From JAAYCI01 sp047972265 (lineage in GTDB: Bacteria; Bacillota; Clostridia; Oscillospirales; Ruminococcaceae), in NCBI GenBank assembly GCA_047972265.1, contig JBKEAM010000098.1:1-7386 (forward strand): a stretch of 7,386 nt of DNA. Direction: 5' to 3'. Positions 1-5,327 of this stretch are shown here, one piece after another. Under the pieces are notes generated by a model. That model was not told the DNA's origin, did not search any database, and worked only from the letters and a program-made list of their open reading frames with translations. The stretch's first letter is position 1. Each line of letters begins with the position of its first letter. Both the position numbers and the translations under genes were made by a program.

Positions 1-16
1 TGCATCTATATTTATA

Positions 17-23
17 AAGGTGT
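17..23 (+). promoter_or_regulatory. Ribosome binding site for the GTG start at 31
   Basis: AAAGGTG lies 7 nt upstream of a GTG codon. It supports GTG at 31 as the real start of the first small gene; there is no ATG alternative nearby. Only 30 bases of upstream sequence are available, so the promoter is not visible. Confidence 0.6.
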
Positions 24-30
24 TTTTATA

Positions 31-231
31 GTGAAACTTAAAATTGATCAATATGATACGATATTGTTAAAAGATGGTCGTAGTGGTTGTGTTGTAGAAG
101 TATGGAGCGATTTTGATTTTGGGGTAGACATTGGCAGTAGCCCCGCAGATTGGGAAACCATAACCATAACATTAGAGGATATAGCCGAAGTAATACTTTC
201 TTCAACGGGCTTGAATGGTAAAGATATTTAA
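31..231 (+). CDS. Small DUF4926-like protein
   Basis: Encodes 66 residues from a GTG start with a good RBS. The pattern (Y-D-T-I-L-L-K-D-G-R at residues 8-17, then a V-V-E-V-W strand, an acidic middle and I-T-L-E-D-I near residues 46-51) resembles the small beta-barrel-like DUF4926 proteins, whose typical start is a 'D-x-V-x-L-K-D-G-R-x-G-x-V-V' run. This is recall of the family pattern, not a search. No signal peptide or membrane segment is seen, so it is probably cytoplasmic. Its function is unknown; such small proteins often sit beside toxin or immunity genes, and the upstream neighbour is outside the window. Base composition is about 37% GC, clearly lower than the downstream operon (about 60% in places), which hints at recent acquisition. 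It ends 82 nt before a shared terminator and converges on the ankyrin gene. Confidence 0.65.
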   Translation: MKLKIDQYDTILLKDGRSGCVVEVWSDFDFGVDIGSSPADWETITITLEDIAEVILSSTGLNGKDI

Positions 232-313
232 CCACTGTCTCATCTTTTTATAAAAATTTGCGGATTTATTGCAAGCATAAACAAGCTCTAAAATACTTTA
301 TACCCGCTATAAC

Positions 314-360
314 AAAAGAAACCCCCAATGGCGTTGTAGTAGCCATTGGGGGTTTCTTTT
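314..360. terminator. Bidirectional intrinsic terminator, perfect 19-bp stem
   Basis: The arm at 314-332 is exactly complementary to 342-360, with a 9-nt loop (333-341). The stem core is ACCCCCAATGGC. Each outer end is A/T-rich (AAAAGAAA / TTTCTTTT), so a U-rich tract follows the GC core when read from either strand. It lies between convergent genes and abuts the ankyrin-gene stop codon (362-364), so it most likely ends transcripts from both sides. Confidence 0.85.
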
Positions 361-361
361 A

Positions 362-1417
362 TTATCTTTGGTAAGTGGGTGCCGGCAGCGGCACCGGGGC
401 GGGGTTCTCCTGTACCCATTCTACCGCCAACTGGCATAAAAGAGTGGGGTCTTCCCCTTCGCCTTTGGGGCGCAGTTGCTTTGCAATTTCTGCCGCTTGC
501 TGCTGCTTATCTGCTTGCAGGGGCGTGCCCGAGGCTATGTGCAGCAAATACGCATCTAACATTTGCCTAAAATATTTATCCCAGTTGGCACCGCCGTTGC
601 GGTATATTTCGCTGCGCACCCTGCCCGCAATGCGCACCACCTCACCCTGTACGGTTTTTTGCAGCCCCTTTTGAGGGGATTAAAAGATCCCACAGGTAGG
701 CAAACTGTTTTTTCCAATCATCCCCTTGGGGCACAATGGGCGTAATGCCGTCATGCATCTGCCGCTTTGCCACGGGGGCTACATCAAAACGCTGGTACAA
801 ACTTGCAAGTGCTTTTTCTGCCTCTGCGACGTTTTTGTAAAAATTTTCTCGGTGGAACTCAAAGCTTTCTCCTATGCGCACCACTGCCTTTTGCATTTCT
901 TCAGTTACAGGCTCGCCGGGCAGCATCAGTATATCCACAAGGGCTGGCAGGCTTTCTATATCAATATTGCTTGCCCTATTTAACATGCGCACCAATGGAG
1001 TTGCAGCCTTGTTGTTTTTTGCCGCAATATTGGCACCTTTTTGGGTAAGCTGCTGCACCATTTGCAGGCTAAAGGCACTGCCTGCCGCCATGTGCAGGAG
1101 GGTGTCACCATAGGTATCGGTGGCTTCTATATCTGCCCCCAGTTCTAGCAGCAGGGCAAGGTTGCCGCTGCGGCGCATTGCGTGCTGGTGCAGTGGGGTG
1201 CGCCCGTAGGTGTCTTTTGCGTTTATATCCGCGCCTTCATCTACCAGCCAGCGTACCAGTTCATCCGGCACATTGGCAAAGCCCAGCGCGGTACCTTTGG
1301 CATAGCCGCCTGTGGCATCCAGCTCGCATTTGTCAAACACAGCTTTCAGCTCTTCTATATTTCCCTGCTCAATCAGTTCACCAAACTCTTTTATCAAGGT
1401 CTTTCTTTTTTAGCCAT
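362..1417 (-). pseudogene. Ankyrin-repeat protein gene interrupted by two frameshifts
   Basis: The central frame (1397 to 642) encodes ankyrin repeats. 'DTYGRTPLH' and 'DTYGDTLLH' begin repeats at about residues 62 and 95, each followed by an L-L-E-L-G-A-D-I-E-A-type end, with degenerate copies on either side. Near the 3' end the frame stops at 642, but one A fewer in the A6 run (655-660) gives uninterrupted coding to TAA at 362-364, continuing G-E-V-V-R-I-A-G-R and N-G-G-A-N-W-D. At the 5' end the central frame has only a TTG (1397) with no clear RBS. An ATG at 1417, with GGGG 6 nt upstream, reads M-A-K-K and joins the central frame if the A6 run at 1406-1411 had one more A, giving M-A-K-K-R-K-T-L-I-K. 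The two shifts cancel: the 1056-nt span corresponds to 351 residues. I recall ankyrin proteins with this same N-terminus and C-terminal extension. This is either gene decay or homopolymer sequencing error. The molecular role is unknown; ankyrin repeats bind proteins. Confidence 0.75.
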
Positions 1418-1530
1418 TGTAATCCCCAGTTTTTGTTTTATGTTTGTTTCTTTACCACCTATTAAACCAAATTTCCGCCCCCAAAACAAGCGTTAAAACA
1501 CACTTTAATGTTTTACTGGGCGGCAAAACA

Positions 1531-1559
1531 AAAACAGGGCGGATAATCCACCCTGTTTT
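1531..1559 (-). terminator. Intrinsic terminator downstream of the AAC(6')-like gene
   Basis: Inverted repeat 1531-1543 / 1547-1559 has a 3-nt loop. The only non-Watson-Crick position is a C/A mismatch on the + strand, which becomes a G-U wobble in minus-strand RNA, so the hairpin is better formed there. The minus strand continues with TTTTTGTTTTG, a suitable U-rich tail. It lies 31 nt beyond the stop of the gene at 1590-2078 and separates it from the ankyrin gene. Confidence 0.75.
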
Positions 1560-1589
1560 GCCTTTGTACCGCGGCAAGCATATTAAAAG

Positions 1590-2078
1590 TTAAAACAGCT
1601 TTTTGCGGTAATATTTATTTTGTGCATTGTACACATATCCGTTTGCCAAAAGTACATGGGCAGAGGCATGGTTTTCTTCTTCCGGCTGCACTATTATTTG
1701 TTTTGCTCTGCCTGTTTGCTGCACGGCCTGTGTAACCAGCCTTACAATTGCTTTGCCATACCCTTTGCCAAGGTGGGCTTCGCTGCCAATTAAATAATCT
1801 ATGCTATAGGTGTGGTGGGGCCGGGTTACTTGATACCAGTCTTCTATTGGGTTTGCATCGTAGCAATCGTAATACTGGCAAAACCCAATGGGCAGGCCTG
1901 CGTTTACCACTATAAAATGGTGCAGCCAGCTATACTGCCCCTGCCTGCCTTTTATTTCGGTAAGCCAATCCTCTGCGCTATGGTACCACTGCAAAATATA
2001 GTCTTTTTGCAGCCATTCTTCCATCAGCGGTATATCTTTATCGGCTAAGGGACAAAGGGTAAGCCTTTGTATACTCAT
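1590..2078 (-). CDS. GNAT-family N-acetyltransferase, AAC(6')-like
   Basis: A 162-residue protein of usual length for a single-domain GNAT enzyme, which transfers acetyl from acetyl-CoA to an amine. The acetyl-CoA pyrophosphate-binding motif is visible as H-L-G-K-G-Y-G at residues 102-108 (R/Q-x-x-G-x-G/A type), after the beta-4 strand Y-S-I-D-Y-L-I-G (91-98). The C-terminal part has the expected P-x-x-x-N-x-x-S-x-x-x-L-x-x-x-G-Y pattern (132-148). Overall layout, with W-Y-x near 81 and I-D-Y-L-I-G before the motif, resembles the AAC(6')/Acetyltransf_8 branch, some members of which modify aminoglycosides; substrate cannot be deduced. It is probably cytoplasmic. The ATG start is secured by GGAGG 7 nt upstream. 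It has its own candidate promoter and terminator, so it is probably monocistronic. Confidence 0.9.
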   Translation of the reverse strand: MSIQRLTLCPLADKDIPLMEEWLQKDYILQWYHSAEDWLTEIKGRQGQYSWLHHFIVVNAGLPIGFCQYYDCYDANPIEDWYQVTRPHHTYSIDYLIGSEAHLGKGYGKAIVRLVTQAVQQTGRAKQIIVQPEEENHASAHVLLANGYVYNAQNKYYRKKLF

Positions 2079-2104
2079 GTATTTTCCTCCGTTATCGGCA
2101 TTGT

Positions 2105-2134
2105 TTTATATTTTTCTTTGCTGCCCTTTTACAA
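2105..2134 (-). promoter_or_regulatory. Candidate sigma-A-type promoter for the AAC(6')-like gene
   Basis: On the minus strand TTGTAA (2134-2129) is followed after 18 nt by TATAAA (2110-2105), 26 nt upstream of the ATG at 2078 and just ahead of the GGAGG RBS. The -35 hexamer overlaps a small perfect hairpin, CCCTT-TTAC-AAGGG (2124-2137), which could act as an operator. Confidence 0.45.
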
Positions 2135-2202
2135 GGGAGGCACGCGCTCAATTACAGGAGGCCCCCTAATACGGGGTAACCCTTAACAGGGCGGGCGTAT
2201 TA
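2124..2202. repeat. Cluster of short GC-rich inverted repeats
   Basis: Within 79 bases there are three tiny perfect hairpins: CCCTT-TTAC-AAGGG (2124-2137), CCCC-TAATAC-GGGG (2163-2176) and CCCT-TAAC-AGGG (2180-2191). The last two are framed by TAATACG (2167-2173) and its complement CGTATTA (2196-2202), giving a 36-bp palindromic unit. No T-tract follows on either strand, so a standard terminator is unlikely. It may be a REP-like or regulatory element; its identity is not recognised. Confidence 0.4.
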
Positions 2203-2334
2203 TGTTCATGCTATTTTCCTTTCTGGCTTGATTAATTGGGTGCATAAATATTGTTGCTTTTATTATGCCTGCGGCGGCGCAATTGGCAAACCGCCCTACT
2301 TATACATATCTTGCATCGGTGTTTCTACCGGCAC

Positions 2335-3093
2335 TTATCCCCTTGCCTCTAAATATTTTTCAAACTTTTTTTCTCCAAAAATTTCGTTGGTAACAAACTT
2401 CCCTTTATCAAAAAAACTGTAGGTGGTAAAGGGGCTGGGCGCTTCCTGTGCCTGCGTGCGGCTTTCTATTTTTATAAGCTGCACCGTTTGCCCTTTGGCG
2501 GCGGCCAGTGTTTGTATAAGGGGGGCGTATTTATCGGTATGGGGACATTGGTTTGTATAATACAACACCATGCCCTGCTGTTGTATGCTGCCCTCTTTGG
2601 CGCAGGGCGCAAACTGCGGCAATGGGGCGCTTGCATCAAACGGCAGGTACAGCAGCTCGTAATAGGGCCATGCCGTATCTGCTGTTTTAAAGCCCTTGTA
2701 TTTTAAATAGTCGGGGTCGGATAAAAAGGTGCGCTTTTTATCTGAGGAAATTAACGTTACCCCAAGGCATCCTTTTTCTTTTGCGTCTTGCACACAGGCT
2801 TGCAGCAGAGCATTGGCATACCCCTGCCCCTTAAACTTGCCCGATACCCAAAAACAGTTGATATGCATATACCCCTTTGCCTGTATGGGGTACCAAGCGT
2901 TTTGCGCGGGAATATACTCTATAAACACCTTGCCCCGCTCATCCAGCTTTTTAAATACAAGTCCCTCATTAAATCTGTCGTTCATCCATGCTTTTTTGCT
3001 GCCTACACAGTTTTCTCCCTTTTTATCACTTATGGCGCAACAAATATGTTCTTTGGCTATGTTTTGTGCTGTTACCTCAATAATTTCTGCCAT
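2335..3093 (-). CDS. YoaP-type GNAT N-acetyltransferase
   Basis: A 252-residue two-part protein. The N-terminal half is a GNAT acetyltransferase: strand G-Y-M-H-I-N-C-F-W-V (74-83) leads into the acetyl-CoA loop K-F-K-G-Q-G-Y (86-92) and helix A-N-A-L-L. The C-terminal part (about 172-250) looks thioredoxin-like, with G-M-V-L-Y-Y-T-N-Q-C-P-H-T at 174-186, where a CxxC motif would have its second Cys replaced by Thr. It ends with the region typical of the YoaP domain (P-F-T-T-Y-S at 221-226, G-K-F-V-T-N-E-I at 231-238, K-K-F-E-K near the end). Bacillus YoaP has this architecture; its substrate is unknown to me. The ATG at 3093 has GGGGGA a few bases upstream. No convincing terminator was found downstream. 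The upstream region is shared with a divergent gene. Confidence 0.88.
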   Translation of the reverse strand: MAEIIEVTAQNIAKEHICCAISDKKGENCVGSKKAWMNDRFNEGLVFKKLDERGKVFIEYIPAQNAWYPIQAKGYMHINCFWVSGKFKGQGYANALLQACVQDAKEKGCLGVTLISSDKKRTFLSDPDYLKYKGFKTADTAWPYYELLYLPFDASAPLPQFAPCAKEGSIQQQGMVLYYTNQCPHTDKYAPLIQTLAAAKGQTVQLIKIESRTQAQEAPSPFTTYSFFDKGKFVTNEIFGEKKFEKYLEARG

Positions 3094-3174
3094 GTTTTCC
3101 CCCTTTGCCTTTTCGGCTTCAATATTGTTTTTGTCTTCCCGTTGTTTATATATGCCTGTTTCCCCTGCAATCCG

Positions 3175-3249
3175 GTAAATTTACGCCGCTTTTGCTTTAC
3201 AGGGCATCCGCTGCCTCAATATCTGTAAATTACGATAAACGGTAATTTA
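3175..3249. promoter_or_regulatory. Paired AT-rich palindromes, candidate operator region
   Basis: GTAAATTTAC (3175-3184) is a perfect 10-bp palindrome. About 40 bases on, TAAATTAC (3226-3233) and GTAATTTA (3242-3249) form a perfect 8-bp inverted repeat with an 8-nt spacer. The half-sites are close variants of each other. They lie between divergent genes, the second directly upstream of the + strand promoter candidate, which suits a regulator's binding sites. No regulator is encoded in view. Confidence 0.4.
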
Positions 3250-3252
3250 GCC

Positions 3253-3281
3253 TTCGGTTCTGCTTTATTTTAGTGTATACT
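3253..3281 (+). promoter_or_regulatory. Candidate promoter for the small gene at 3349
   Basis: TATACT (3276-3281) is a good -10 box. The element 17 nt upstream, TTCGGT (3253-3258), is a poor -35, so the promoter may need an activator; the inverted repeat at 3226-3249 ends just 3 nt before it. The predicted leader is about 60 nt. Confidence 0.4.
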
Positions 3282-3348
3282 ATTTTTAACAGGCAATTGC
3301 AACTTTTTATTGCTTTACCCAGTATATATCCAGAAAGGATCCTCTGCC

Positions 3349-3683
3349 ATGCCACAGTATGTTGCCCAAATTTTTGATGAGGAACCTATACAGTGGGGCT
3401 TGCGTGGAGACCCCTTGTTTTGGCAAGAGCTGCGGCAGTATTACAGCGGGGTAGAATTGCCCTACCCGCCTACACAATTGCAGGAAGATATTGTTGCACT
3501 GTTTAAGCAAAATACGGGTTCAACCCCATTATGGGCAAAAACTTTTTTGTAAAAAAGTACGCCGCAACCCATGTAGGAATGTCTACCGGCACCGTCAACA
3601 GCCAGTTTTGGCTGCAAAAGGGCATCCCCCTGCTATGCAACCGGCTTACACAGGCCAATTTCGATTTACAGGCCCTCGGCTAA
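3349..3683 (+). pseudogene. Small conserved hypothetical gene with a frameshift
   Basis: The ATG at 3349 has AGAAAGGAT 8 nt upstream. The first frame encodes M-P-Q-Y-V-A-Q-I-F-D-E-E-P, then Q-W-G-L-R-G-D-P-L-F-W (15-25), and stops at 3550. The -1 frame continues without a stop to TAA at 3681-3683 and carries G-K-N-F-F-V-K-K-Y, H-V-G-M-S-T-G and F-W-L-Q-K-G-I-P-L-L. I recall short proteins of about 110 residues that combine both blocks ('QWGLRGDP' early, 'GMSSG...FW...PLL' late), so one gene is split. An extra G in the GGG run at 3516-3518 gives a smooth 111-residue product; the other possible site is the T6 run at 3543-3548. Function is unknown and no membrane segment is seen. It is probably transcribed alone: it has its own -10 box and a terminator follows. 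Confidence 0.65.
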
Positions 3684-3737
3684 TTATATTTTAAAATACT
3701 TCTACCCTCTGCTGTTTTGCCTCATGCTACCAATATG

Positions 3738-3779
3738 CTCTGTTTGTGCCGTTTTATAGCGGTGCAAACAGAGTTTTTT
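3738..3779 (+). terminator. Intrinsic terminator of the small gene
   Basis: The 14-bp stem 3738-3751 / 3760-3773 contains two G-U wobbles and an 8-nt loop, and is followed directly by six T (3774-3779). This is a classical rho-independent terminator, 55 nt beyond the stop at 3683. It insulates the downstream sigma operon. Confidence 0.88.
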
Positions 3780-3982
3780 AATGCCTTGTCTGTTGTTATT
3801 TTACCACTATATTGCTGACACCTGCGTGTCACCTTAACAAAAAACAACGCCGCATTTTGTTTTTAATTAAATGCACCCAAAATCAATCCCCTGCAACATA
3901 GCGGCGCATAGTCTTTTGCAAATTGGCGGGCATACCCATTGTTGCCCACTTTGCTTTTATTTTTGCGATTTTAAAAAATGGA
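3780..3982. other. Non-coding stretch upstream of the sigma-factor promoter
   Basis: No credible gene was found on either strand. It contains a perfect hairpin TGACAC-CTGC-GTGTCA (3816-3831) with no T-tract, which could be a dyad operator, and otherwise AT-rich sequence. An in-frame ATG at 3978 lacks an RBS and is not used as a start here. Together with the terminator and the ECF promoter, this fills the gene-free gap from 3684 to 4052. Confidence 0.5.
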
Positions 3983-4012
3983 TGAAACCTTTGCCGCATA
4001 CAGCGCGTTATA
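3983..4012 (+). promoter_or_regulatory. ECF sigma-type promoter, probably autoregulatory
   Basis: TGAAACCTTT (3983-3992) holds the AAC core of ECF -35 elements. CGTTATA (4006-4012) gives a CGT-type -10, with 17 nt between AAC and CGT. This matches the general AAC-N16/17-CGT pattern of Firmicute ECF promoters. It lies about 40 nt ahead of the TTG start of the ECF sigma gene, so the sigma factor most likely drives its own operon. Confidence 0.65.
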
Positions 4013-4037
4013 CTACCATAGAGGGATACCACAGCAG

Positions 4038-4045
4038 AAAGGGGG
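4038..4045 (+). promoter_or_regulatory. Ribosome binding site deciding the sigma-factor start
   Basis: AAAGGGGG lies 7 nt ahead of TTG at 4053. No comparable site precedes the in-frame ATG at 3978, so the TTG is preferred. Confidence 0.7.
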
Positions 4046-4052
4046 TGCCGGT

Positions 4053-4586
4053 TTGGAAACCCAACAGCTTATCCGGAAAGCTGTTTTAGGAAATGCAGAT
4101 GCCCTGCAACAGATAGCCGAGCAACATTACGATGGCATTTACGCTTTTTGCTGCCGCTGTACCGGCAGCCCCCAGCTTGGGGCAGACCTTACGCAAGATA
4201 CCTTTTTAAAAATGGTGCAGTACCTGCCCGCTTACAAAGAAAAAGGCGTTTTTAAAAGCTGGCTGTTTACCATTGCCGCCAACACCTGCCGCGATTATTT
4301 TCGCAAGGTAAAGCCCCAAACACCGTTAGAGGATTATATGCCAGACACCGGCCCCAACAGCGCTTTTGCCGCGCAAACAGAAAATGGCGATGCCCTGCGA
4401 CAGGCAATAAACAGCCTGCCGGATGTGCAAAAAGAGGCGATTGTGCTGCGCTATTACCACGATTTCCCTCTGGAAGAAATTGCCAAAATTACCCGTGTGC
4501 CCCTGGCCACCGTAAAAACCCGCCTGCACCGCGCGTTAAAACGTATGCAGGCCTATATTGGGGAGGCGTATTTGCTTGAAACTTAA
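4053..4586 (+). CDS. ECF-family RNA polymerase sigma factor
   Basis: With the TTG start the protein has 177 residues, normal for a two-domain ECF sigma factor. It directs RNA polymerase to a specific promoter set. Sigma-2 covers about residues 8-85: D-L-T-Q-D-T-F-L-K (45-53) is the core-binding helix of region 2.2, and F-K-S-W-L-F-T-I-A-x-N (67-77) with D-Y-F-R-K is region 2.3/2.4. Sigma-4 spans about 115-166: L-P-D-V-Q-K-E-A-I (122-130) and the HTH E-E-I-A-K-I...V-K-T-R-L-H-R-A (141-161). An upstream ATG (3978) would add 25 residues unlike sigma N-termini, has no RBS and would overlap the ECF promoter. The 3' end overlaps the next gene by 11 nt, so translation is probably coupled. It is likely self-activating. 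The stimulus is unknown. Confidence 0.92.
   Translation: METQQLIRKAVLGNADALQQIAEQHYDGIYAFCCRCTGSPQLGADLTQDTFLKMVQYLPAYKEKGVFKSWLFTIAANTCRDYFRKVKPQTPLEDYMPDTGPNSAFAAQTENGDALRQAINSLPDVQKEAIVLRYYHDFPLEEIAKITRVPLATVKTRLHRALKRMQAYIGEAYLLET
4560..4566 (+). promoter_or_regulatory. Ribosome binding site inside the sigma gene for the membrane protein
   Basis: GGGGAGG lies 9 nt ahead of TTG at 4576. An earlier in-frame TTG (4558) overlaps this RBS and cannot be served by it, so 4576 is chosen as the start. Confidence 0.7.
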
Positions 4587-5325
4587 AAAACCCCTTTTGT
4601 TTGAGGATTATACCCTGCCGCCGCCGGATAGCAGCGCAAAAGCGGCCTGCCTACAGGCGGTGCGCAGCCGTGCGCGCACCCCGGTGCGTCGCCTTGGGCT
4701 GGGCAGCCAACTGGCCATACAGGCGCAGTATTTGGGCACTGCTTTTTGGGTGGCCGTGGGCTTTATTTTGTGCGCCTTTTTGCTTTGTTTTTTTTATTTG
4801 TACCGCTACAGCTATATAAACACACAGCAAGATGCTGCCGTGCTGCTTGCCTTTACGGGGCCCGCCTTTTCTATGGTATTGGTGCCGCTTATAAACAAAA
4901 GCTTTACCTACGGCATGTGGGAGCTGGAAGAAAGCGCCCTGCACTCTTTGCCCCGCCTTACCATGCTGCGCCTGCTTTTGGCCTTTTTTATCTGCCTGCC
5001 TTTGCTTATGCTGGTTGTTTGCCTTGGCGCCGGCTTTATTGGGCTGTGGCAAACCCTGTACAGCTTGCTTTTGCCCCTATTGCTTGCCTGCCTTGCAAAC
5101 TTTATCATTTTGGGTTACATGCGGGGTATAGCAGGCAGCATATTATGCCTTGCGGTAGATTTTTTAATGGCTTTTACCGTTATTTCGGGCATTAACATTG
5201 CCAATACCCTGCTGCCCATTTCGCCCACGGCATTGCTTTGCCTGCTTACCGCCGCATTGCTGGGCTGCATTGCAGCCGCACGGCATATGATAACCAAACC
5301 TGTTCCCGAAGGGAGATTAAATTAA
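4576..5325 (+). CDS. Six-TM membrane protein of the sigma-ABC operon
   Basis: From the TTG at 4576 the protein has 249 residues. A basic and proline-rich cytoplasmic N-terminus (1-53) is followed by six hydrophobic segments at about 54-75, 86-106, 131-154, 160-180, 185-207 and 217-236. Between TM2 and TM3 lies an amphipathic linker with M-W-E-L-E-E-S-A-L-H-S-L (114-125). I recall similar E-L-E-x-S-x-x-S-L linkers in membrane proteins encoded between an ECF sigma gene and an ABC ATPase, but cannot name a family. It may be a regulator holding the sigma factor at the membrane, or an extra permease subunit. No zinc-anti-sigma H-x3-C-x2-C motif is seen in the N-terminus. The gene overlaps sigma by 11 nt and ends 2 nt before the ATPase. 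Confidence 0.8.
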   Translation: MKLKKPLLFEDYTLPPPDSSAKAACLQAVRSRARTPVRRLGLGSQLAIQAQYLGTAFWVAVGFILCAFLLCFFYLYRYSYINTQQDAAVLLAFTGPAFSMVLVPLINKSFTYGMWELEESALHSLPRLTMLRLLLAFFICLPLLMLVVCLGAGFIGLWQTLYSLLLPLLLACLANFIILGYMRGIAGSILCLAVDFLMAFTVISGINIANTLLPISPTALLCLLTAALLGCIAAARHMITKPVPEGRLN

Positions 5326-5327
5326 AC

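Noticed and set aside
655..660. Programmed -1 frameshift at A-AAA-AAC in the ankyrin gene
   Set aside because: The heptamer is in phase, but the C-terminal coding frame needs a +1 shift, so -1 slippage would give the wrong frame.
1406..1411. Programmed slippage at the A6G run after ATG 1417
   Set aside because: The required direction is -1, but codon phase is T-AAA-AAA-G, so the P-site tRNA would re-pair with TAA; an indel is simpler.
2124..2202. Riboswitch or terminator for the YoaP-type gene
   Set aside because: No T-tract follows and no known riboswitch core could be recognised; it is left as an unexplained inverted-repeat cluster.
2264..2293. GGCGG / CCGCC hairpin as a terminator of the YoaP-type gene
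   Set aside because: The stem is only 5 bp with a 13-nt loop, and no U-tract follows on the minus strand.
3145..3173. Sigma-A promoter for the YoaP-type gene (TATAAA/TATATA on the minus strand)
   Set aside because: The AT-rich -10 is plausible, but no acceptable -35 lies at 16-18 nt spacing.
2729..3228. Two long overlapping open frames on the + strand (about 146-149 codons)
   Set aside because: They are antisense to the clearly recognisable YoaP-type gene, have no good RBS and show no family features.
3978..4052. Extended N-terminus of the sigma factor from ATG 3978
   Set aside because: There is no RBS before the ATG, the residues do not resemble sigma N-termini and the segment contains the ECF promoter.
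4651..5052. Minus-strand open frame of 133 codons
   Set aside because: It lies wholly opposite the membrane-protein gene and has the Lys/Gln/Ala-rich composition of a reverse-complement shadow.
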